DNA from: Rhodococcus sp. IITR03
Lineage (GTDB): Bacteria; Actinomycetota; Actinomycetes; Mycobacteriales; Mycobacteriaceae
Length of the DNA: 7,660 bases
Assembly (NCBI GenBank): GCA_001017865.1
Contig: LATQ01000001.1
Coordinates: 387,095-394,754 of the forward strand
Reading direction: 5' to 3'
Shown here: piece after piece, positions 1-5,608 of the stretch
Layout: every line of letters starts with the position of its first letter
How positions within the stretch are numbered: the first letter of the stretch is position 1
The notes under the pieces: generated by a model
What the model was told of the DNA's origin: nothing
The model's database searches: none
What the model saw: only the letters and a program-made list of their open reading frames with translations
Program-made: the position numbers and the translations under genes

Positions 1-104
1 CGCGCGGCGCCCACGCGCCTGGAACGCCACGACCCGGCGCCGCCGTTCGGGGCCGGCCACATCGTCATGGCCGACCCCGAGGCAACGAATTCTGCCTCGA
101 CTGA
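1..104 (+). CDS. VOC (glyoxalase-fold) protein, 3' fragment with a frameshift
   Basis: Only the last ~34 codons are in the window. Frame 1 reads ...PFGAGHIVMADPE and then goes wrong. Adding one G to the GG run at 81-82 restores ...DPEGNEFCLD and a TGA at 102-104, a typical C-terminus of vicinal-oxygen-chelate proteins (DPEGNEF, where the Glu is the usual last metal ligand). The fragment runs convergently into the next VOC gene, with 12 bp between the two stops. The family assignment rests on this short tail alone; the substrate cannot be told. The break resembles the other one-base losses in G/C runs in this window and is probably a sequence error. Confidence 0.6.
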   Translation, partial: RGAHAPGTPRPGAAVRGRPHRHGRPRGNEFCLD

Positions 105-116
105 AACGTCGCGTGG

Positions 117-506
117 TCAGGCCGGTTCCGAGACCCAGTGGACGAGCTGCCAGATGATCCCGTTGGGATCGGCGAACTGGCAGTACCGCTCGCCCCACGG
201 CTCGGTCTCCGGCTTGGTCACCACCGTCGCACCGGCTTCCGCGATGCGCGCGAACTCGGTGTCGACGTCGTCGACGACGAAGGCGATGAGCATGCCCTGA
301 CCGGCTGGTCCGGCGACGGATTCCGGCTTGAAGGTCGACAGCCCGGTACGCAGGAACACGATGTTGAATCCTGCATCCGGGTGAGTCAACGAGACGAATC
401 CGTCCGCCGACATCTCCTCGGTGAAACCGAAGTGCCGGATCGCGAAATCGGCCGATGCGGCCGTGTCGGCGACGTTGAGCGACAGTGCTGTGGACGTGAT
501 TTTCAT
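117..506 (-). CDS. VOC family (glyoxalase/bleomycin-resistance fold) protein
   Basis: A 129-residue protein starting at ATG 506-504, four bases after a strong GGGGAGG Shine-Dalgarno (about 511-517). An upstream in-frame extension exists but would run through the neighbouring regulator gene, so this start is preferred. The size and two-module pattern fit a single VOC domain: an N-terminal beta-alpha-beta unit (MKITSTALSLNVAD, residues 1-14), a second unit beginning near LIAFVVDDVD, and the C-terminal DPNGIIWQLVHW (residues 113-124). The positions that usually bind metal look changed: no His in the first strand and Gln120 where most family members have Glu. The protein may therefore bind a small molecule without metal, or confer tolerance by sequestration. 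It is divergent from a TetR-family gene, a common actinobacterial pairing, and is probably its target. The substrate is unknown. No frameshift is seen. Confidence 0.85.
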   Translation of the reverse strand: MKITSTALSLNVADTAASADFAIRHFGFTEEMSADGFVSLTHPDAGFNIVFLRTGLSTFKPESVAGPAGQGMLIAFVVDDVDTEFARIAEAGATVVTKPETEPWGERYCQFADPNGIIWQLVHWVSEPA

Positions 507-529
507 AGGACCTCCCCGGGGCAGAAACA

Positions 530-550
530 TTGTACGAAGTATAGAGTAAT
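530..550. promoter_or_regulatory. Divergent promoter region with putative TetR operator
   Basis: The 72-bp gap between the VOC and TetR starts holds TGTACGAAGTATA at 531-543, a TAC-GAA-GTA core with 5-bp arms and one mismatch (TGTAC/GTATA). Read on the minus strand, TATACT (543-538) is a good -10 hexamer for the VOC gene, about 30 bp ahead of its ATG. On the plus strand TATAGA (540-545) or TAGAGT (542-547) could serve the regulator. A regulator bound here would cover both. TATAC-N3-GTATA-type palindromes are common for TetR-family proteins; that this one is the operator is inference. Confidence 0.5.
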
Positions 551-578
551 CCCGAGAACGAGTTTTCGGGAGGCATTT

Positions 579-1324
579 ATGGCGCGCGACCTGATCGACC
601 TGCTGTGGCGCGAGCATCCCGACGCGCCGACCGGAGGTTCCCGCGGCCCGAAAGCCAAGGTCACCACCACATCCGCGGTGGACGCGGCCGTCACCGTCGC
701 CGACGCGGAGGGCCTCGACGCGGTGACGATCCGTCGCCTCGCGACCGATCTGGGTGTCTCCGCCATGGCCCTCTACACCCACGTCGGTCGCGCGACGACC
801 TCCTCGTCCTCATGGTCGACCGGGTCCACGCCCGGCAACCCCGGCCGCCCTACGAGTCCCCGTCGTGGCGGGATCGGGTACGGCAGGTCGCCGAATCCGA
901 ACTCGAGCACTACGCCGCACACTGGTGGCTGCTGGACGTCAACGATCAGCGCACAGCCCTCGGCCCCGGCACGATCGCGAAGTACGACCACGAACTCCAC
1001 GCTTTCGACGGGACATCCCTCGGCGACATCGATCGCGATGCTGCACTCACATTCGTCGCGGACTTCGTGCGCGGTGCGGCGCGAGCGCGACGTCCCGATC
1101 CGCACGCCGCCGACATCGCCGAGGCCTGGGTCAGGTGGAACGAGCGATTGGCGCACTATCTCGGTGACACCCACCCGCTCGCGCAGCGGGTGGGTGCGGT
1201 GGCCGGCGAAGCGATGAATGCCGCCTACAGCCCGGAGCACGCCTGGGAGTTCGGGCTGCGGCGCGTCCTCGACGGGCTCGAACCGCTCGTCTCGAATGGC
1301 GGGGTGCGACCCACGGGGGAATGA
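579..1324 (+). CDS. TetR/AcrR-family transcriptional regulator, one frameshift
   Basis: The start is ATG 579-581, five bases after GGGAGG (568-573). The frame reads MARDLIDLLWREHPD..., then a TetR N-terminal DNA-binding domain at residues ~27-75, with AVTIRRLATDLGVSAMALYTHVG as the helix-turn-helix. After Gly70 (position 788) the frame is lost. Adding one base to the GG at 786-787 gives ...VGSRDDLLVLMVD and continues in the next frame to TGA 1322-1324, about 248 residues in all. The C-terminal ~170 residues are the helical ligand-binding half (WRDRVRQVAESELEHYAAH, AEAWVRWNERLAHYLGD), resembling the tetracycline-repressor-like C-terminal type. It is divergent from the VOC gene and likely represses it and itself through the palindrome between them. 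The ligand is unknown. Both halves read cleanly, so the break is probably a sequence error. Confidence 0.8.
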
Positions 1325-1361
1325 TTTCCCCGAAGGTTCGTACGAGAGATTCGAGGTCTTC

Positions 1362-1583
1362 ATGAAGCGATTCGCCGCGGGCGTGCTCGGTTGTGCCGCA
1401 ATCGCCCTCGCAATGCCGGCCACGGCGTACGCAGATCCCGGCAGACCTACGCTCCCCACGGAGGACTACTCCGGGTGCCGTTTCGCGTCGATCTCCGCGG
1501 AATGCCGCTGGGAAACGCTCCTCGCCAGCTTGGCCGGCCTGTTACCGACCGGATCCGCGGAGGCCGGACCCGCCATCCGGTAA
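1362..1583 (+). CDS. Small secreted protein, function unknown
   Basis: A 73-residue product starting at ATG 1362-1364 after a modest GAGG (1353-1356, five-base spacing). Residues 1-24 form a classic Sec signal peptide: MKRF, hydrophobic AAGVLGCAAIALAMP, and a cleavage site ATAYA followed by DP at residues 24/25. The mature part is only ~49 residues, with two cysteines (Cys39 and Cys48) that could form a disulfide, and a hydrophobic stretch LLASLAGLLP near the end. I do not recognise a family; small secreted proteins of this kind are frequent in mycolic-acid actinobacteria. It lies 37 bp downstream of the TetR gene in the same direction, so it may be read from the same transcript. It ends just before a strong hairpin. 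Confidence 0.65.
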   Translation: MKRFAAGVLGCAAIALAMPATAYADPGRPTLPTEDYSGCRFASISAECRWETLLASLAGLLPTGSAEAGPAIR

Positions 1584-1600
1584 GAGCCGCCACGATTTCA

Positions 1601-1635
1601 GTGGATCCAACCCCGCTTTCCGGGGTCGGATCCAC
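1601..1635. terminator. Bidirectional hairpin terminator between convergent genes
   Basis: GTGGATCCAACCCCG (1601-1615) pairs with CGGGGTCGGATCCAC (1621-1635) across a CTTTC loop: 15 positions with one mismatch. It sits 17 bp after the stop of the small secreted gene and 10 bp after the stop of the convergent nhaA gene, exactly where a shared terminator belongs. No T-run follows on either strand, as is common for actinobacterial terminators. Confidence 0.75.
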
Positions 1636-1645
1636 CCGAATCGCG

Positions 1646-3496
1646 TCACCCCTCGCGCACCTCTTCGAGCCTGCGGATCAGCGTCCCCGCGTCGAAAGGG
1701 CCGATGTGCCGGGTCAGATCCGAGCCGGTGACGCCGAGATAGAAGGTCGGCGTTCCGAACACCTCGCTGGTCTCGGCGTCGAGGTCATCGTCCTCGACAC
1801 GGTGCCGGTGCCGTCCGAGGCGCAGGTCCTCGTCGAACCGGTCGATATCGAGACCCAACTGCTGTGCGTGTTCGTAGATCTCGTCGCGGGACAGGGCGTC
1901 GCTGTTGGCGAACAGATGGTCGTGCATGTCCCAGAACCGCCCCTGCGCCGCGGCGGCCTCGGCCGCTTCGGCGGCGAAACGCGCGTGCGGATGCGGCTCG
2001 TCGAGAGGCAGGTGCCGGAAGACGTACCGCAGGTCGTCGCCGAAGTGTTTGTGCACGTCGCGGATGCTGCCGGTGGCCTTGCTGCAGAACGGGCACTCGA
2101 AGTCGCCGTACTCGACGAGTGTGAGCGGAGCGTCGACCGGTCCCCGCACGTGGTCGCGGTCCGGGTCCACCGGACGCAGCAGCACGAGCCCGGCCGGTCC
2201 TTGCGGCGGATGCAGGCGGTCGGACAGCCGGAACAACGCCCAGCCCACTGCGGTGGCGAGAACCGCCGCGAGGAGTACGCCTATCCGGGCGTCGTTGGCT
2301 GCTTCGGGAGATTCGATTGCCAGATCCACGATGAACAGGGAGATCGTGAATCCGATGCCGGCGAGCGCGGCACCCCCACCGACACGCGAGAGGGTGAGTC
2401 CCGGCGGCAGGCTGCCCGGCCGCAGACTCGAGAAGACGGCGGTGGCCGCGGTGATGCCTACGAGTTTGCCGACGACCAGACCGAGGACGACCCCCCACGT
2501 GATCGGCGATCGGATGGCAATGCCGACGGTCTCGGCGGAGATCACCACACCCGCGTTGGCGAGGGCGAAGATCGGCACGACGAGGAACGCCGTGTACGGC
2601 TGGTAGAGCCGCAACAGCCGCTCGTTGACGGACACCGCGCGGAGCACCCCGAGTTGCGCGGCGCGCGCGTAGTCGGAGTTGGGCGATTGACGGAACGCCC
2701 GCGTGAGTTCGCCGGCGCGCTCCACTTCGCTGCGGCGCGGCGGATAGACGGGAAGGATCAACGCGATCAGCACACCGGCGAGGGTGGGGTGCACACCGGA
2801 TTCGTAGAACGCCACCCATGTCCCTGCTGCGACCACGAAGTAGACGACGCCCCGCCACACCTCGAGTCGGCGGAACTGCAGGATCAGCAGTAGTCCGATC
2901 GCCGCGGGTATGAGGTAGACCGGCTGCAAGTTGTCGGTGTAGACGAAGGCGATGATGGCGAGGGCGCCGATGTCGTCGGCCACGGCCAGCGTGAGGATGA
3001 ACACGCGCAATCGGGCCGGGCACCGAGGCCCGACCAACGCGAGCGCACCGAGCACGAAGGCGGTGTCGGTGGACACGACCACACCCCACGCTCCCGCGGC
3101 CTCCCCGCTGGGATTGAGCAGCAGGAACAGGCTGCGGATGCGCCAGACCCGCGATCGCGGCCACGAGCGGGACCGCGGCGCGCGTCCGGTCGGTGAGCTC
3201 CCCCATGGTGAGCTCGCGTTTGACCTCGAGGCCGACGACGAAGAAGAACAGCGTCATGACGGCGTCGTTGACCCAGTGTTTGAGATCGAGGTCGATGCCG
3301 TAGTCGCCGATGCTGATGCTGAGCGGCGTGTGCCAGAACGCCTCGTACGAGTCGCCGAGGTTGGCCCAGACCAGAGCGATCAGGTCGCCGCGAGTACGAC
3401 GCCTGCCGCGAGCGTGTCGTCGTCCGTGCCGTCACGAACCCCTGCCAGCAGATCGGACGCCCGGCGGAGCGTCGTCGGTTTCTCGTCGACCGTCAT
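1646..3496 (-). CDS. nhaA: Na+/H+ antiporter NhaA fused to thioredoxin-like (DsbA-type) domain, frameshifted
   Basis: Repaired, this is a ~617-residue protein against ~390 for E. coli NhaA. The start is ATG 3496-3494 ([17 protein letters not shown]) after GAGGGA (3506-3501). The frame breaks at 3383-3384 (one C missing; ...[13 protein letters not shown] when restored) and again within 3131-3140 (net +1 or -2) between [11 protein letters not shown] and [13 protein letters not shown]. NhaA signatures follow: [22 protein letters not shown] (Asp ~144, equivalent to E. coli Asp133) and [15 protein letters not shown] (Asp ~174/175, equivalent to Asp163/164, the ion-binding pair). After the last membrane helices comes [16 protein letters not shown], with the CPFC redox motif at ~468-471, and GTPTFYLG with the expected cis-proline. 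The protein exchanges Na+ for H+ across the inner membrane for pH and salt homeostasis. The fused domain's role is unproven. This fusion architecture is known in actinobacteria. Confidence 0.9.
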
Positions 3497-3897
3497 GTGC
3501 TCCCTCGTTCCGCAGTCCGCTTCGAGCAACTCGGTGCCGGTGAGTACGCCGACGAAACCGCACAACGCCCGGCCCCGGGGCGATTATTTCCGGAACCGAC
3601 CGTTCGGAACCGCATTGTCCGAACACAACAGTGCAACCGGATCTGCCGTCCAGGAGGCGGAATGCACCCCTCCGACTACCGTCCTCGTCCGAAACTAGAC
3701 CGAATCGTTGTGCCAACAACCGACTTCGGCGGTTCGACAACCCGACCGTTACATTCCGCCGCTTCGTGTCACCTCCACGGACGATAGCCCTGCGCGTCCC
3801 CGCCGGGTATCGTCACGATCCACCGAAGCATCGGTTCCGAATAACCCTCGGCGAGAACAACTTTCCTAAGTTCTCTTACGGAGAGGAGGTGGATCCG
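3497..3897. promoter_or_regulatory. Divergent intergenic region between nhaA and the exported-protein gene
   Basis: About 400 bp with no convincing gene. It must hold the promoters for both flanking genes. It contains a perfect 7-bp inverted repeat, GTTCGGA (3602-3608) and TCCGAAC (3618-3624), 9 nt apart; a direct repeat CGGAACCG (3591-3598 and 3605-3612); and GTTGT-GCCA-ACAAC (3707-3720). On the minus strand AATAAT near 3585-3590 could be a -10 for nhaA. On the plus strand TAAGTT (3867-3872) could be a -10 for the exported protein. None of the promoter calls is strong. Confidence 0.4.
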
Positions 3898-4380
3898 TTG
3901 CTGCACAGGGGAACGATCCGAAGAACCCGATGGATGTTGATCACCGCAGCGGGAGCAGGGGTACTCGTCGCGGCGACGACACATCAGCCCGTCTCCGTGG
4001 ACGGGACCGACCCGACGGTCGCGCATGCCCGGTCGTCGCACTCCTCGGTCCCGGCGTGTGCGCCGCCGGACGGCGCGCCCGCCTGGCGTCCGGACGAACT
4101 CGGCGACCACCCGGATCCACCGGCTGCGATCGGATCGGTGGCGAACGGGCGGATCGGAGGCGCCTTCCATCCGTCCACCACGGTTCGACTGATCGGCCTG
4201 GACGTGTGCGAGCAGTACATCGACCGCAGCATCGTCACCACGAACGAGGGTTGGTTCCTGTTCACCGGTCTCATGCCGGGTCGCTACACGCTGTTGGAAG
4301 ACGACGGAACGGTGCTCACCGAGGTCGAGGTCTCCGTCGAGTCACCGGATCACTCCGGACTGGTGCTGGCTCCCGGCTAG
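3898..4380 (+). CDS. Small exported or membrane-anchored protein with prealbumin-like C-terminus
   Basis: 160 residues if started at TTG 3898-3900, which sits seven bases after AGGAGGT (3884-3890). GTG 3889 overlaps that Shine-Dalgarno, and ATG 3934 is a later alternative. The N-terminus has basic RGTIRRTR followed by the hydrophobic stretch WMLITAAGAGVLVAA (residues 12-26), a signal peptide or anchor. Residues ~40-90 are low-complexity and rich in Pro, Ala and Asp. Residues ~80-158 look like a Cna-B / carboxypeptidase-regulatory-like beta-sandwich: strand TVRLIGLDV, then TTNEGWFLFTGLMPGRYTLLE with the family's typical G-x-F-x-F-x-x-L-x-P-G-x-Y core, then VLTEVEVSVESPD. Two cysteines (in SVPACAP and LDVCEQY) could pair outside the cell. 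The fold call is by pattern only; no specific role is recognised. The stop overlaps that of the convergent gene. Confidence 0.65.
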   Translation: MLHRGTIRRTRWMLITAAGAGVLVAATTHQPVSVDGTDPTVAHARSSHSSVPACAPPDGAPAWRPDELGDHPDPPAAIGSVANGRIGGAFHPSTTVRLIGLDVCEQYIDRSIVTTNEGWFLFTGLMPGRYTLLEDDGTVLTEVEVSVESPDHSGLVLAPG

Positions 4381-4820
4381 GCCGTCAGCACGAGGAGGTA
4401 GCCGCCGCCGGCCGGCTCGATCCTGGTGTCGAACCGTACTCCCGGCTCGAGGCGCGACAAGCGGTCGAGGAGCCACTCGGAGGCTTCCTCCGCGTCCGAC
4501 TTCTCGGGACACCGAGCGACGGCGACGCGACCACCCTTGCGCATGAGCTGCTCGACGACGCCGATGATGGGCGCCGGGTCGACGACGAACAGCCGGTCGG
4601 GCCACGGCACGACGGGTTTGACGGCACCCTTCTTGGTGTTGCAGGCGCGGTGCGCGAGCCGCTCGACTCCGCCCTTTCCCTTGCCACCCTTCTTGGCGGT
4701 GTTGATGCTGTCGATGCTGGGACCTCGCGGGTCGTTGACCGACATGTCGGGGTCCACGGGCTCGTCGCACAACCAGCAACGCCACGCCTCGCGCTCGCCG
4801 ACTTCTCGAAGGGTGCTCAT
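4377..4820 (-). CDS. HNH-like zinc protein with the first HNH histidine replaced by serine
   Basis: 147 residues from ATG 4820-4818 (MSTLREVGEREAWRCWLCDE). An ATG at 4856 would add 12 residues, but no Shine-Dalgarno precedes either start. A -10 eight bases ahead of 4820 favours a leaderless start there. The N-terminal ~65 residues follow the HNH/treble-clef pattern: Cys15-x2-Cys18, then PSIDSINTAKKGG, then LAHRACNTKKG with His57-x2-Cys60-Asn61. Where HNH nucleases have D-H-I, this protein has Asp37-Ser38-Ile39, so the general-base histidine appears lost. A Lys/Gly-rich loop (KKGGKGKGG, residues 43-51) could contact nucleic acid. Residues ~70-147 are an alpha/beta region of unknown type (VEQLMRKGGRVAVARCPE, EASEWLLDRLSRLEPG). 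It may bind DNA or RNA structurally rather than cut. It lies downstream of tRNA-CAU on the same strand. Confidence 0.7.
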   Translation of the reverse strand: MSTLREVGEREAWRCWLCDEPVDPDMSVNDPRGPSIDSINTAKKGGKGKGGVERLAHRACNTKKGAVKPVVPWPDRLFVVDPAPIIGVVEQLMRKGGRVAVARCPEKSDAEEASEWLLDRLSRLEPGVRFDTRIEPAGGGYLLVLTA

Positions 4821-4828
4821 GGGGTCGA

Positions 4829-4834
4829 ACGCTA
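4829..4834 (-). promoter_or_regulatory. Putative -10 for a leaderless HNH-like transcript
   Basis: On the minus strand TAGCGT is followed by eight bases and then the ATG at 4820, the spacing expected when transcription begins at or next to the start codon. There is no Shine-Dalgarno here, which fits. No convincing -35 is visible. Read-through from tRNA-CAU 46 bp upstream is an alternative source of transcript. Confidence 0.4.
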
Positions 4835-4879
4835 CCGTTCCGAGAAGGAGGAACATCTCGCGGCCACGAGCGGAGGATG

Positions 4880-4953
4880 TGGGGCGGGCGGGGCTCGAAC
4901 CCGCGACCAGCGGATTATGAGTCCGCGGCTCTAACCGACTGAGCTACCGCCCC
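4880..4953 (-). tRNA. tRNA with CAU anticodon (elongator Met, or Ile2)
   Basis: A complete 74-nt cloverleaf: acceptor GGGGCGG/CCGCCCC, D-stem GCTC/GAGC, anticodon stem GCGGA/TCCGC with loop CTCATAA (anticodon CAU), T-stem GCGGG/CCCGC with TTCGAGC loop, discriminator A. All stems are fully paired. CCA is not encoded (the next bases are CAT). It is not an initiator, because the first acceptor pair is G-C and the anticodon stem lacks the GGG/CCC block. Elongator tRNA-Met is most likely, but tRNA-Ile2, whose CAU is modified to lysidine-AU, cannot be excluded by eye. Confidence 0.93.
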
Positions 4954-5005
4954 GTCGCGACGACACGCGTCGCACAGTGCCGCACTGCTCGCACGGCGCG
5001 ATCGA

Positions 5006-5011
5006 ATGCTA
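5006..5011 (-). promoter_or_regulatory. Possible -10 for tRNA-CAU
   Basis: TAGCAT on the minus strand (5011-5006) fits the TANNNT -10 pattern and would give a leader of about 45 nt before the tRNA. The -35 region is poor. The leader could form a CAGTG-CCG-CACTG hairpin. A weak call made by position. Confidence 0.3.
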
Positions 5012-5098
5012 CCCGGACACAGCGTGCAACACTCTGCCGGGTGCGGAGTAACAGAGATCACATCGGTGGATGTTCTGCCGCATAGGCGCCCCGGAAGC

Positions 5099-5134
5099 AC
5101 AGAATCCTCCCACCCGTGACGGTGGAGATTCTGT
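5099..5134 (-). terminator. Hairpin downstream of tRNA-Asn
   Basis: ACAGAATC (5099-5106) pairs perfectly with GATTCTGT (5127-5134), and the stem continues through TC/GA and CACC/GGTG with two bulged Cs to a CGTGAC loop. It begins five bases after the tRNA-Asn 3' end in the direction of transcription, so it is the likely terminator or processing hairpin for that tRNA. No T-run follows. Confidence 0.6.
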
Positions 5135-5139
5135 AGGCG

Positions 5140-5212
5140 CTCCCCCGGCTGGACTCGAACCAGCAACCGTTCGATTAACAGTCGAATGCTCTGCCAATTG
5201 AGCTACAGGGGA
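5140..5212 (-). tRNA. tRNA-Asn (GUU anticodon)
   Basis: A 73-nt cloverleaf: acceptor TCCCCTG/CGGGGGA (one G-U pair), D-stem GCTC/GAGC, anticodon stem TTCGA/TCGAA with loop CTGTTAA (anticodon GUU), T-stem GCTGG/CCAGC with TTCGAGT loop, and discriminator G as expected for tRNA-Asn. CCA is not encoded. It is read in the same direction as tRNA-CAU, 186 bp upstream of it, with a hairpin between, so the two are probably separate transcripts. Confidence 0.96.
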
Positions 5213-5253
5213 TTGTCCTGCGGCGCTCCGCGGTTTCCCCCGGTGCGTGAAAA

Positions 5254-5283
5254 ACCATAGCGTCCCACCCACCGCAGCACCAA
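5254..5283 (-). promoter_or_regulatory. Putative tRNA-Asn promoter
   Basis: On the minus strand TTGGTG (5283-5278) and TATGGT (5259-5254) are separated by 18 bp, a reasonable sigma-A-type pair. The predicted start near 5247 leaves a leader of ~35 nt before the tRNA. Inferred by pattern and position. Confidence 0.45.
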
Positions 5284-5363
5284 ATCGCCTGCTTGTGGGC
5301 ATGCTGCGGGGTCATCGGGCAGGATGGGGACGACGCAGTCACGGGTGGAAGGACAACACATTG

Positions 5364-5596
5364 ATGGGTTTGCTGGTCGGGGTCGCTGCGGGATACGTAC
5401 TCGGCACCCGAGCGGGTCGCGCGAGGTACGAACAGATCAGCAAGACGGCCAAGGCGGTGGCCGCGAGCCCGTCACGAAGAAGGCGATCGAGGTGGGCCGG
5501 CAGAAGCTCGCCGATTCGCTCAGTCCTCAGCCCAAGCTCGAGCCGATGAAGCCCATCGACGAGACGACGACAATCATGATCCCGCGGACCAGTTGA
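5364..5596 (+). CDS. YtxH-like small membrane-anchored protein, one frameshift
   Basis: The start is taken at ATG 5364, ten bases after GGAAGGA (5347-5353); the adjacent in-frame TTG 5361 has better spacing (seven) and would add one residue. The N-terminus MGLLVGVAAGYVLGTRAGRARYEQI is a glycine-rich hydrophobic helix followed by a basic, helical segment, the pattern of YtxH-type proteins. At the CCC run 5468-5470 the frame breaks. One added C gives ...AASPVTKKAIEVGRQKLADSLSPQPKLEPM and the frame continues to TGA 5594-5596, about 77 residues. A further missing G at 5584-5585 would instead end the protein ...IPRDQLKK at TAG 5602-5604, so the C-terminus is uncertain. No enzymatic motif is seen; the role is unknown. 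It is convergent with dnaG. I recall a small conserved gene beside dnaG in mycobacteria too (Rv2342), which was not checked. Confidence 0.65.
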
Positions 5597-5608
5597 AGAA
5601 GTAGACGG

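Noticed and set aside
579..1324. TetR gene as a true pseudogene
   Set aside because: There is a single one-base break in a G run and the rest is conserved. With the same pattern in dnaG, error is more likely than decay, though decay cannot be excluded for this gene alone.
1391..2893. Long plus-strand open frame of 500 codons
   Set aside because: It is antisense to nhaA. The minus strand shows clear NhaA and thioredoxin motifs, and the plus-strand product is charged and family-less, as expected from a GC-rich shadow frame.
1785..3257. Long minus-strand open frame beginning [16 protein letters not shown] as a separate gene
   Set aside because: The first ~40 codons are genuine NhaA, but after the break near 3135 the frame becomes arginine-rich nonsense while NhaA continues in another frame. 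It is part of the frameshifted nhaA gene.
3497..3565. Longer NhaA N-terminus from an upstream in-frame ATG
   Set aside because: The ATG at 3496 has a good Shine-Dalgarno, and the extra residues show no NhaA-like features.
3592..3620. GGAACC boxes as ECF-sigma -35 elements
   Set aside because: No matching GTC/CGTT -10 at 16-17 bp from either box.
3805..3810. GGGTAT as a stress-sigma (SigB/SigF-type) -10
   Set aside because: No GTTT-like -35 at the needed distance upstream.
4915..5302. Minus-strand open frames across the tRNA genes (containing VAQLAEHSTVNRTVAGSSPAGG-like sequence)
   Set aside because: This is the familiar false translation of tRNA genes; the cloverleaves explain the sequence.
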